Shown here: piece after piece, positions 1 through 5,400 of the stretch
Numbering within the stretch: position 1 is the stretch's first letter
Layout: every line of letters starts with the position of its first letter
DNA from: Clostridia bacterium
Lineage (GTDB): Bacteria > Bacillota > Clostridia > Oscillospirales > Oscillospiraceae
Direction of reading: 5' to 3'
DNA length: 5,437 nucleotides
Assembly (NCBI GenBank): GCA_021153265.1
Contig: JAGKTU010000111.1
Coordinates: 1 to 5,437 of the forward strand
Made by a program: the position numbers and the translations under genes
The notes under the pieces: model-generated
Databases searched by the model: none
Told to the model about the DNA's origin: nothing
The model's input: only the letters and a program-made list of their open reading frames with translations

Positions 1-334
1 ATCTGCGTGAACCACGGACATAGTCCAGCCATTGGGAGGCTTCTTCCGGGGTGGGCTTGCGGTTGCAGATGGCGCGGCTCAGTCCGGAAAACCGTTCGAC
101 TCCGTCCAGATCGTTGCCGTGGTGACCGATACGGCGCATCCGGGTCAGGGGCTTGCCGTCGGAGGTCTCCATGCTGACGATCAGGCAGTTGGGAATAGAG
201 AAAACCTCTGCCTGAATGCCGTAGCTTTCCATGATCCGGTTGATGCTTTCCTCCACCCGGTAGGTTTCCGCACCGCACATGGCCAGCTCGTATCCAAGTT
301 CCGTAGCCACATCCAGCAGTAAAATTTGATCCAT
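1..334 (-). CDS. ThrE-family threonine/serine exporter, N-terminal part (gene runs off the left edge)
   Basis: The visible 111 residues begin MDQILLLDVATELGYELAMCG and contain GAETYRVEESINRI, followed by an IPNCLIVSMET strand and a TRMRRIGHHGNDLDGVERF segment. This matches the cytoplasmic N-terminal part of the ThrE/YjjP family (the DUF1212 group), whose members export threonine or serine across the inner membrane. The membrane helices normally follow this region and lie outside the window, so transport function is inferred from the family. The start is ATG at 334-332, with GAGGGA about 8 bases upstream. The gene has its own promoter (370-397) and is separated from the upstream DegV gene by a hairpin, so it is probably a separate transcription unit. 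In many Firmicutes two adjacent genes make up the exporter (a larger ThrE-like and a smaller DUF3815-like protein); a partner could lie to the left. The family call is fairly sure, the substrate is not. Confidence 0.82.
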   Translation of the reverse strand, partial: MDQILLLDVATELGYELAMCGAETYRVEESINRIMESYGIQAEVFSIPNCLIVSMETSDGKPLTRMRRIGHHGNDLDGVERFSGLSRAICNRKPTPEEASQWLDYVRGSRR

Positions 335-369
335 AGGTGAATCCCTCGATTTTTCAGGAATTTTGATTC

Positions 370-397
370 AGTATACCATACCGGCGGAAAAAAACAA
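370..397 (-). promoter_or_regulatory. Promoter of the ThrE-family gene (extended -10 type)
   Basis: On the minus strand the -10 box is TATACT (375-370), preceded directly by TGG, giving the extended -10 TGGTATACT. A weak -35 TTGTTT (397-392) sits 16 bases upstream. The predicted start of transcription near 363 gives a leader of about 28 bases that includes the ribosome binding site. The spacer of this promoter contains one of three copies of a CCGCCGG motif. Confidence 0.55.
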
Positions 398-405
398 GAC
401 TAAAT

Positions 406-435
406 TACCGCCGGCAGAATTTTCCGCCGGCGGTA
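406..435 (-). terminator. Hairpin after the DegV gene, probable terminator
   Basis: Perfect 10-base arms TACCGCCGGC (406-415) and GCCGGCGGTA (426-435) enclose a 10-base loop, starting only a few bases after the DegV stop codon on the minus strand. The T-rich tract (TTGTTTTTTT on the minus strand, about 388-397) comes about 8 bases after the stem, not directly after it, so this is an imperfect intrinsic terminator. The stem is very GC-rich and should be stable. A third copy of the arm at 381-387 permits an alternative pairing. Confidence 0.55.
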
Positions 436-441
436 TTGTGA

Positions 442-1122
442 TTACTTGCGAACGAACAACACACCCAGAGTGCCGGGGCCACAGTGGCAGGAGATGGTGC
501 AGCCTGCGGTGGTCTCGTAGACGGTATCGAACTTGCCATAGGTGCGGACTGCGTCCATGACAGCGGCGTAGCAGTCGTCTGCAACGCCGGTGGTGGTGAC
601 AAACAGGGTATCGCCCACCAGATCTTCCCGATCACTCAGACGATCCTTGACGTAGTTGCCAAGGCACTTGGCATAGGTAAATTCGTCCAGCTTTTCCTTC
701 ATTTCAGCGAGGGATTCACAAGTCTTTGCCAGCTCGCAGGCCTTCAGCACCACCAGACCCTGACCGGTGGAGAGATTTCTGGAGTCGATGGCCACCACAT
801 TGTCAAATTCCTCTGCGGCCAGACAGGCGTTCTGATGGGTGGAGGAGAAGCCGGAGCCCAGATTGATATGGACCACGCCTTCATATTCGGCGGCGAAGGG
901 GGTGAAGAAATCGATGTACTCGCCGATGCTGACGGCAGTGGTGCTGCACAGGTCGCCGCCGGCGGCCACATGAGCAAAGATTTCTGCAGGGGTGATGCTC
1001 ACATTGTCAAGGAAGGCGCTGCCGTCCCGGATGACGGTCAGGGGCATCAGGGTGACATCGTTGGCGGCCAGAATTTCCTTGGACAGGTCACAGGTACTGT
1101 CGGACAGAATTTTGATCTTCAT
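442..1122 (-). CDS. DegV-family (FakB-like) fatty-acid-binding protein with an apparent internal deletion
   Basis: The protein starts MKIKILSDSTCDL, the usual DegV beginning. It goes on with the ligand-site segments CSTTAVSIGE and GSGFSSTHQNA and the VAIDSRNLSTGQGLVVL stretch, and ends TISCHCGPGTLGVLF, which carries the conserved C-terminal His. DegV proteins bind a fatty acid; in Firmicutes the FakB members hand it to fatty acid kinase FakA for acyl-phosphate synthesis. At 226 residues it is clearly shorter than the usual 275-290. After KEKLDEFT the sequence passes directly to YAKCLGNYVKDRL, so the segment normally holding the (D)TLxYLxKGGR motif is missing although the frame stays open. The start used is the ATG at 1122-1120, 10 bases from AGGAG. 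An upstream ATG at 1128-1126 would add Met-His but lies only 4 bases from AGGAG. The gene follows the HxlR-type gene by 18 bases, and its ribosome binding site abuts that gene's stop, so the two are likely one operon. The family is certain; activity is doubtful. Confidence 0.85.
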   Translation of the reverse strand: MKIKILSDSTCDLSKEILAANDVTLMPLTVIRDGSAFLDNVSITPAEIFAHVAAGGDLCSTTAVSIGEYIDFFTPFAAEYEGVVHINLGSGFSSTHQNACLAAEEFDNVVAIDSRNLSTGQGLVVLKACELAKTCESLAEMKEKLDEFTYAKCLGNYVKDRLSDREDLVGDTLFVTTTGVADDCYAAVMDAVRTYGKFDTVYETTAGCTISCHCGPGTLGVLFVRK

Positions 1123-1140
1123 ATGCATGTTTCTCCTTTA

Positions 1141-1512
1141 TCAGTTGGCAGAAGGAACCGGATCGGTTTCCATCATAAAGCAGTTGGTTTGAACATTCTT
1201 GCTGGTACGCAGATAATCGGCGCCCCAGTCCCGCATAGCCACCAGAATGGGCATCAGGCTATGGCCCAGCTCGGTCAGGGAATATTCGACCTTGGGCGGA
1301 ATCACGGGAAAGACCTCCCGGTGGATCAGCATCTGACCCTCCAGTTCCCGAAGCTGCTGGGTCAGCATCTTGGGGGTGGCATCCTTGACGACTTTGCGAA
1401 GCTCGGAAAAACGCAGCTTGCCCTTGGACAGATGCCACAGGATCAGGGCCTTGTATTTGCCGCCGATGAGCCCGAGAGTCGCCTCCACGGGACACTTTTC
1501 GGTAATTTGCAT
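1141..1512 (-). CDS. HxlR-family winged-helix transcriptional regulator
   Basis: The protein has 123 residues. It opens with MQITEKCPVEATLGLIGGKYKA, the family signature around a conserved N-terminal Cys (C7). A helix-turn-helix with LRFSELRKVVKDATPKMLTQQLRELE (about 33-58) follows, then the wing with VEYSLTELGHSL (about 75-86) and a C-terminal dimerisation helix. HxlR proteins are small dimeric DNA-binding proteins; YodB- and HypR-like members sense quinones, aldehydes or oxidants through cysteine thiols. C7 aligns with the sensing Cys of YodB, and a second Cys at 111 could serve as its partner, so redox or electrophile sensing is plausible but inferred. The ATG at 1512-1510 has AAAGGAG 7 bases upstream. 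It is the first gene of a short minus-strand operon with the DegV gene and is divergent from the copper ATPase. A perfect inverted repeat on its own -10 box suggests autoregulation. Confidence 0.93.
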   Translation of the reverse strand: MQITEKCPVEATLGLIGGKYKALILWHLSKGKLRFSELRKVVKDATPKMLTQQLRELEGQMLIHREVFPVIPPKVEYSLTELGHSLMPILVAMRDWGADYLRTSKNVQTNCFMMETDPVPSAN

Positions 1513-1526
1513 GGTTTCACTCCTTT

Positions 1527-1577
1527 ATAGTACCCAAAAGGATAGTATGGAACCAAAAGGTACATACTTGCCTTTTG
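1527..1577. promoter_or_regulatory. Cluster of repeated motifs in the hxlR leader, candidate accessory operators
   Basis: This 51-base stretch lies between the hxlR promoter and its ribosome binding site. It holds two direct copies of CCAAAAGG (1534-1541 and 1553-1560), 19 bases apart. A perfect 7-base inverted repeat, CAAAAGG (1554-1560) and CCTTTTG (1571-1577), has a 10-base spacer. ATAGTA occurs at 1527-1532 and 1542-1547, matching the copy at 1594-1599 on the -10 box. The density of repeats around the promoter suggests several protein-binding sites, but the binding protein is not shown by the sequence. Confidence 0.4.
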
Positions 1578-1585
1578 AAAAGCAG

Positions 1586-1603
1586 ATGGTAAAATAGTAC
1601 CAT
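1586..1603. promoter_or_regulatory. Inverted repeat over the hxlR -10 box, candidate autoregulatory operator
   Basis: ATGGTA (1586-1591) and TACCAT (1598-1603) form a perfect 6-base inverted repeat with a 6-base spacer. The repeat covers the minus-strand -10 box and the likely transcription start, so a dimer bound here would block RNA polymerase. The position suits the HxlR-type regulator encoded directly downstream, which binds as a dimer; the assignment to that protein is inferred. Confidence 0.5.
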
Positions 1604-1622
1604 ATAGAATGGTCTGTGTCAA
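1594..1622 (-). promoter_or_regulatory. Promoter of the hxlR-degV operon
   Basis: On the minus strand there is a perfect -35 TTGACA (1622-1617), a spacer of exactly 17 bases and a -10 TACTAT (1599-1594). TGG directly before the -10 makes it an extended -10 as well. Transcription would start near 1587, leaving a leader of about 75 bases before the ATG at 1512. This is a strong sigma-A type promoter and would need repression to be quiet, in keeping with the inverted repeat lying on it. Confidence 0.75.
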
Positions 1623-1637
1623 TCGGAAGGGCAGTCG

Positions 1638-1656
1638 CTGTTTTCATGAAAAACAG
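1638..1656. promoter_or_regulatory. Inverted repeat next to the copper ATPase promoter, candidate operator
   Basis: CTGTTTT (1638-1644) and AAAACAG (1650-1656) form a perfect 7-base inverted repeat with a 5-base spacer that ends directly before the -35 box of the ATPase gene. It does not match the CopY box (TACANNTGTA), and it does not sit between -35 and -10 as MerR/CueR sites do. It may bind an activator or a repressor not encoded here. It could also be a chance hairpin in AT-rich DNA. Confidence 0.35.
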
Positions 1657-1685
1657 TTGATTTTCGGGATGTTTTTTAGGATAAT
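1657..1685 (+). promoter_or_regulatory. Promoter of the copper ATPase-hydrolase operon
   Basis: The -35 TTGATT (1657-1662) and the -10 GATAAT (1680-1685) are separated by 17 bases. Transcription would start near 1692, giving an unusually short leader of about 15 bases that still contains the GGAGGG (1695-1700) in front of the ATG at 1707. It is back to back with the hxlR promoter, with 34 bases between the two -35 boxes. Confidence 0.6.
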
Positions 1686-1706
1686 AGAGCAAACGGAGGG
1701 ATTACC

Positions 1707-4415
1707 ATGAAACTCAAATTCACGGTCACGGGCATGACCTGTGCGGCCTGTTCAGCCCGGGTGGAAAAGGTGACGAAAGGCGTCCCCGGCGTGGAAACGT
1801 GCGAGGTGAATCTGCTTGCCGGAACCATGGCGGTGGAAGTAGCGGATGCACAGATCAGCGGTGCCATCATCAAGGCGGTGACCAATGCCGGCTACGGTGC
1901 GGCTCCGGCGGGAGACAAGAAAAAAGAAGAACAGAAGACGGAAGCCCCTATGGATTCCCAACAAAAGCAGATGAAGATCCGCATTATCGGCTCGTTTGCG
2001 TTCCTTGGGGTGCTGATGTATTTTACCATGGGCCACATGATTGGCCTTCCGGAACCTCATTGGTATCACGGTCGGGAAAATGCTTTGGTGGCGGCGCTGC
2101 TGCAGTTATTTTTGACTCTGCCGGTGGTGTATCTGAACCGGGTCTATTATACGAGAGGTCTGAAAGCCCTGTGGCATCGTGCGCCCAATATGGATTCGCT
2201 GATCGCCGTGGGTAGTTTGGCATCTTTGATCTATGGCACAGCCGCGCTATTCCGCATGGCTTATGCCATGGGTCACGGTGATTGGGATACGGTGGAATTT
2301 TACCGGGCGAACCTTTACTTTGAGTCTGCCGCAATGATCCTGACACTGATCACCTTGGGCAAATTTTTGGAAGCCAGAGCCAAGGGTAAGACCGGCGACG
2401 CCATCCGGGCGCTGATGGATCTAAGCCCTAAGTCTGCCACCGTCCGCCGGGATGGGCAACTTCTGGAACTGGCCATCGAGGACGTCCGGGTGGGGGATAC
2501 CGTCATCGTCCGCTCCGGCGGAAGCATCCCTGTGGATGGAACGGTGCTGGAGGGCAGAGCTTTTGTGGATCAGAGCGCCCTCACCGGAGAGAGTGTCCCG
2601 GTGGAAAAATTCCCGGGAGATACGGTGGCGGCTGCCACCATCAACACGGAGGGATATCTGGAATTCCGCGCCGATAAGGTGGGAGAGGATACCACCTTGT
2701 CGCAGATCATCCGCATGGTGGAGGAAGCCGGCGGAAGCAAAGCCCCCATTGCCCGTCTGGCAGATAAAATTGCCGGTGTTTTCGTGCCGGTGGTCATGGC
2801 GATCTCTGCGGTGACCTTCGGAATTTGGATGATCGCAGGATACGGTCTGGAATTCGCGTTAACCTGTGCGGTTTCCGTGCTGGTGATCTCCTGTCCCTGC
2901 GCTTTGGGACTGGCCACACCCGTGGCCATTATGGTGGGTACAGGCCGTGGCGCACAGATGGGCGTGCTGTTTAAGAATGCGCAGGCGCTGGAGAACCTGC
3001 ACCGGGTGGACACCGTGGTTCTGGATAAGACCGGCACGCTCACCACCGGCAAACCTGCGCTGACCGATGTAATTCCCGGCAAGTTAAGCGCCCAAAAGCT
3101 GCTGCGATTGGCTTCTGCGCTGGAATCCCGGTCGGAGCATCCCTTTGCCAAGGCCATTCTGGCGCAAGTGGAGGGGCAAACCATCCCGGAGGTTACAGAT
3201 TTTGAAACACTTCCCGGAAGAGGCGTGGCAGGAACGGTGAACGGTATCCGCTATTTCGGCGGCAATCTGCGGCTTATGCAGGAATTGGGCATAAATCCCC
3301 CCGAAATGCCGGAACTGGCGGAGCAAGGTAAGACTCCCTTGTATTTTGCGTCTGAAAAAGGCGAATACCTTGGAATCATCGCCGCTGCGGATGTGCTGAA
3401 GGCCGATTCCGCTGCTGCGGTAAAGGCTATGCAGGCGCTTAAACTGGATGTGGTGATGCTCACAGGCGACAATGAAGTCACAGCCAAGGCCATTGCCGCC
3501 AAGGCAGGCATTACCCATGTGATTGCGGATGTTCTGCCCGGGGATAAGGCCGGCGCGGTGGAAATGCTCCGCTGGGAGGGTCACCATGTGCTGATGGTTG
3601 GCGACGGCATCAACGATGCCCCGGCTTTAACCACTGCGGATGTGGGTATGGCCATCGGTACAGGCACGGATATCGCGGTGGAGTCTGCGGATGTTGTGTT
3701 GATGAACAGCAGTCTTCTGGGTGTCAGTCGGGGCGTGGAGCTGAGCAAGGCCACCATCCGCAACATCCGGCAGAATCTGTTCTGGGCGTTCTTCTATAAT
3801 ACTTTGGGCATCCCCATCGCCGCCGGCGCGCTGTTTATCCCCTTCGGCCTGCAGCTGACTCCCATGCTGGGTGCGGCTGCCATGAGTATGAGCTCTGTGT
3901 TCGTGGTGACCAATGCACTGCGGCTGCGGCTGTTTAAACCCCATGCTGTCCCGGAAATGGAATATGAAGAACAATCCTATGTGAAAATCTATGAAGAACC
4001 AAAGCCGATAGCGGTGATCGGCGTAGGCGGCATGATGTGTCCCCACTGCAAAGCAGCGGTGGAGAAAGCCTGTAAAGCCGTTCCCGGCACTGTGGATGCA
4101 GTGGTCAGTCTGGAAGAGAAAAATGTGACCGTAACCGGTGATGCAGATGTGGAAGCACTGAAAAAAGCCATCATCGATGCGGGATATGAAATATTGCAAT
4201 CTGAGGAGGAAACGCAAATGGAAGTTGTTATCAAGGTCAATGGCATGATGTGTCCCCACTGCAAGGCTGCCGTAGAAAAGGCCTGCAAGGCTGTCCCCGG
4301 CACAACGGATGCTGTGGTAGACCTGCAGGCAAAGAACGTCACCGTCACCGGCACTGCCGACGTGGCTGCGCTGAAGCAGGCCATCGTGGATGCCGGCTAC
4401 GAAGTGGTGGGCTGA
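1707..4415 (+). CDS. copA: Copper-exporting P1B-type ATPase with one N-terminal and two C-terminal heavy-metal domains
   Basis: This 902-residue membrane pump expels Cu(I) from the cytoplasm using ATP. It has an N-terminal HMA domain with MTCAAC (C12, C15), a charged linker (about 70-90), and eight predicted helices. The actuator motif TGES is at 293-296 and the metal-site CPC at 396-398. The phosphorylated Asp is D440 in DKTGT, HP is at 478-479, TGDN at 586-589 and GDGIND at 632-637. The Cu(I)-type (P1B-1) membrane residues are present: YN at 697-698 and MxxSS at 726-730. After helix eight come two extra HMA domains, each with MMCPHC (Cys 778/781 and 849/852); most CopA proteins have metal domains only at the N-terminus. 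The ATG has GGAGGG 6 bases upstream. The last domain has its own in-frame ATG with AGGAGG, so it may also be made separately. The gene is divergent from an HxlR regulator and is followed after 3 bases by a hydrolase. Family and metal type are confident; direction of transport is from family knowledge. Confidence 0.95.
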   Translation: MKLKFTVTGMTCAACSARVEKVTKGVPGVETCEVNLLAGTMAVEVADAQISGAIIKAVTNAGYGAAPAGDKKKEEQKTEAPMDSQQKQMKIRIIGSFAFLGVLMYFTMGHMIGLPEPHWYHGRENALVAALLQLFLTLPVVYLNRVYYTRGLKALWHRAPNMDSLIAVGSLASLIYGTAALFRMAYAMGHGDWDTVEFYRANLYFESAAMILTLITLGKFLEARAKGKTGDAIRALMDLSPKSATVRRDGQLLELAIEDVRVGDTVIVRSGGSIPVDGTVLEGRAFVDQSALTGESVPVEKFPGDTVAAATINTEGYLEFRADKVGEDTTLSQIIRMVEEAGGSKAPIARLADKIAGVFVPVVMAISAVTFGIWMIAGYGLEFALTCAVSVLVISCPCALGLATPVAIMVGTGRGAQMGVLFKNAQALENLHRVDTVVLDKTGTLTTGKPALTDVIPGKLSAQKLLRLASALESRSEHPFAKAILAQVEGQTIPEVTDFETLPGRGVAGTVNGIRYFGGNLRLMQELGINPPEMPELAEQGKTPLYFASEKGEYLGIIAAADVLKADSAAAVKAMQALKLDVVMLTGDNEVTAKAIAAKAGITHVIADVLPGDKAGAVEMLRWEGHHVLMVGDGINDAPALTTADVGMAIGTGTDIAVESADVVLMNSSLLGVSRGVELSKATIRNIRQNLFWAFFYNTLGIPIAAGALFIPFGLQLTPMLGAAAMSMSSVFVVTNALRLRLFKPHAVPEMEYEEQSYVKIYEEPKPIAVIGVGGMMCPHCKAAVEKACKAVPGTVDAVVSLEEKNVTVTGDADVEALKKAIIDAGYEILQSEEETQMEVVIKVNGMMCPHCKAAVEKACKAVPGTTDAVVDLQAKNVTVTGTADVAALKQAIVDAGYEVVG
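4020..4409 (+). repeat. Tandem duplication encoding two C-terminal HMA (CopZ-like) domains
   Basis: Two copies of 177 bases (4020-4196 and 4233-4409) lie 213 bases apart in the same frame and encode residues 772-830 and 843-901 of the ATPase. By hand alignment 47 of 59 residues are identical. The only long identical DNA block is the 23 bases over the GMMCPHCK motif (4029-4051 and 4242-4264). Elsewhere many codons differ synonymously, so the duplication is not recent and the protein sequence has been kept under selection. Confidence 0.85.
4204..4209 (+). promoter_or_regulatory. Internal Shine-Dalgarno inside the copper ATPase gene
   Basis: A perfect AGGAGG sits 8 bases before the in-frame ATG at 4218, exactly at the boundary between the two C-terminal HMA domains, in codons for Ser-Glu-Glu-Glu. 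It is as strong as the site in front of the ATPase gene itself, and its spacing is near ideal. It could be a functional internal initiation site or a leftover of a formerly separate gene. Confidence 0.5.
4218..4415 (+). other. Possible free CopZ-like copper chaperone made from an internal start
   Basis: Starting at Met838 of the ATPase, this in-frame product would have 65 residues: MEVVIKVNGMMCPHC at the front, the usual beta-alpha-beta-beta-alpha-beta HMA length, and DAGYEVVG at the end. This is precisely a stand-alone CopZ/HMA chaperone, which in many Firmicutes is encoded as its own small gene next to copA. CopZ carries Cu(I) in the cytoplasm and hands it to CopA. A full AGGAGG 8 bases upstream supports initiation. 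The alternative is that a copZ gene lost its separation from copA by fusion and the start is now silent. The domain itself is certain; the separate product is inferred. Confidence 0.4.
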
Positions 4416-4418
4416 GCT

Positions 4419-5348
4419 ATGCGGACGGATCATTATTTTGATTCCTGCGGCGCTGGCCGCATCCACTACTGCAAGTGGATGCCCAATGGGGAAGTGAAGG
4501 CGGTCATGCAGATCGTCCACGGCATTGCGGAACATGTGGAGCGATACGATGACTTTGCGAATTATTTGACTTCTCTGGGCTATCTCGTGGTGGCGGAGGA
4601 TCACATGGGTCACGGCGGCTCCATCGGAGAGAACGGCATCCGTGGCTACTTCCACGGCGGCTGGTCCAACGCCGTCGACGATACCTACCGTCTGCTGAAA
4701 GACACGATGGCAGAGTATCCCAATGTGCCTTATATCCTTTTGGGTCACTCCATGGGTTCTTTCATGGCAAGAACCATTCTGGCGAAATACCCGGACAGCG
4801 GCATTTCCGCTGCTGTTATCTCCGGCACGGCATGGCAACCCAAGGCGGCGCTGCCTGCTTTGATTAAGGTTCTGGACAGTATCGGCAAAAAGAGCGGCGA
4901 AGAGCAGCCTAACGAAAAGCTGGACAAGCTGATCTTCGGCGGCTATAATAACAAAATCAAGAATGCAAGAACCCCCAAGGACTGGCTCACCCGGGACGAA
5001 ACTGTGGTGGATGATTATGTTGCGGACCCTCTGTGCGGCTTCGTGGCGTCTACCGGACTGCTCCGTGATATGATGACCGGCATTTACTACATTGAGCGCA
5101 ACGCAAACCTTGCAAATATGAAAAAGAACCTGCCGATATTCTTCATCGCAGGCGAAGAAGACCCCGTGGGCAGCTACGGCGCAGGCGTCCGGCAGGCGGC
5201 GAAGATGTTTAAAAAGAGCGGCATGATCAATGTGGCTCTGAAGCTCTATCCCGGCTGCCGCCATGAGGTGCTCAACGAGCTGAACAAAGAGGAAGTCTAC
5301 TGCGATATCACGGATTGGGTGAAAACCGTTACTGAACTCTTTGAGTGA
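4419..5348 (+). CDS. Alpha/beta hydrolase, monoacylglycerol lipase/lysophospholipase-like
   Basis: The protein has 309 residues and resembles the serine aminopeptidase S33/Hydrolase_4 (PldB, monoacylglycerol lipase) group. The oxyanion-hole segment IVHGIAEH is at 32-39, followed by VVAEDHMGHGGS (57-68). The nucleophile elbow GHSMGS gives Ser111, Asp248 lies in GEEDPVG, and His282 lies in GCRHEVLNE, so the full catalytic triad is present. A lid-like insert lies at about 138-225. There is no signal peptide, so it probably acts in the cytoplasm on acylglycerols, lysophospholipids or related esters; the substrate cannot be read from the sequence. The ATG lies 3 bases after the ATPase stop with only a weak upstream GTGGTGGG, suggesting translational coupling to the copper pump. 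No clear terminator follows. The family is confident and the link to copper is positional only. Confidence 0.9.
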   Translation: MRTDHYFDSCGAGRIHYCKWMPNGEVKAVMQIVHGIAEHVERYDDFANYLTSLGYLVVAEDHMGHGGSIGENGIRGYFHGGWSNAVDDTYRLLKDTMAEYPNVPYILLGHSMGSFMARTILAKYPDSGISAAVISGTAWQPKAALPALIKVLDSIGKKSGEEQPNEKLDKLIFGGYNNKIKNARTPKDWLTRDETVVDDYVADPLCGFVASTGLLRDMMTGIYYIERNANLANMKKNLPIFFIAGEEDPVGSYGAGVRQAAKMFKKSGMINVALKLYPGCRHEVLNELNKEEVYCDITDWVKTVTELFE

Positions 5349-5400
5349 ATAACTAAAAGCCAGTAAGTCCGAATTAACGGATCATACTTCATAAAACCAG

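Noticed and set aside
1123..1128. Upstream ATG for the DegV gene (adds Met-His)
   Set aside because: It lies only 4 bases from AGGAG, while the next ATG has a 10-base spacing and gives the usual DegV N-terminus MKIKILSDST; it remains a possible minor start.
484..1530. A 348-codon open frame on the plus strand opposite the DegV and HxlR genes
   Set aside because: Both genes on the other strand have family motifs and good ribosome binding sites; this frame has neither and its Gly/His/Gln-rich translation is typical of an antisense shadow.
1917..1930. Run of six A at the end of the first HMA domain of the ATPase, considered as a frameshift site like that of E. coli copA
   Set aside because: The heptamer G AAA AAA is a poor -1 slip site, and the -1 frame stays open to 2215, so slippage would add nearly 100 unrelated residues and not give a clean chaperone. 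The A-rich codons fit a plain Lys/Glu linker.
4250..4441. A 63-codon plus-strand frame overlapping the end of the ATPase and the start of the hydrolase
   Set aside because: It is an out-of-frame reading of the last HMA domain with an Arg/Gly/Cys-rich translation and no ribosome binding site; the real frame has the CPHC motif.
3627..5264. A 545-codon open frame on the minus strand opposite the ATPase 3' part and the hydrolase
   Set aside because: It lies antisense to two clearly real genes, its translation is rich in His, Gln and Arg with no recognisable domain, and it crosses the gene junction; it is a by-product of codon bias.
5368..5381. TCCG/CGGA stem after the hydrolase stop, considered as a terminator
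   Set aside because: The stem is only 4 bases, with a 6-base AT loop and no following T-run.
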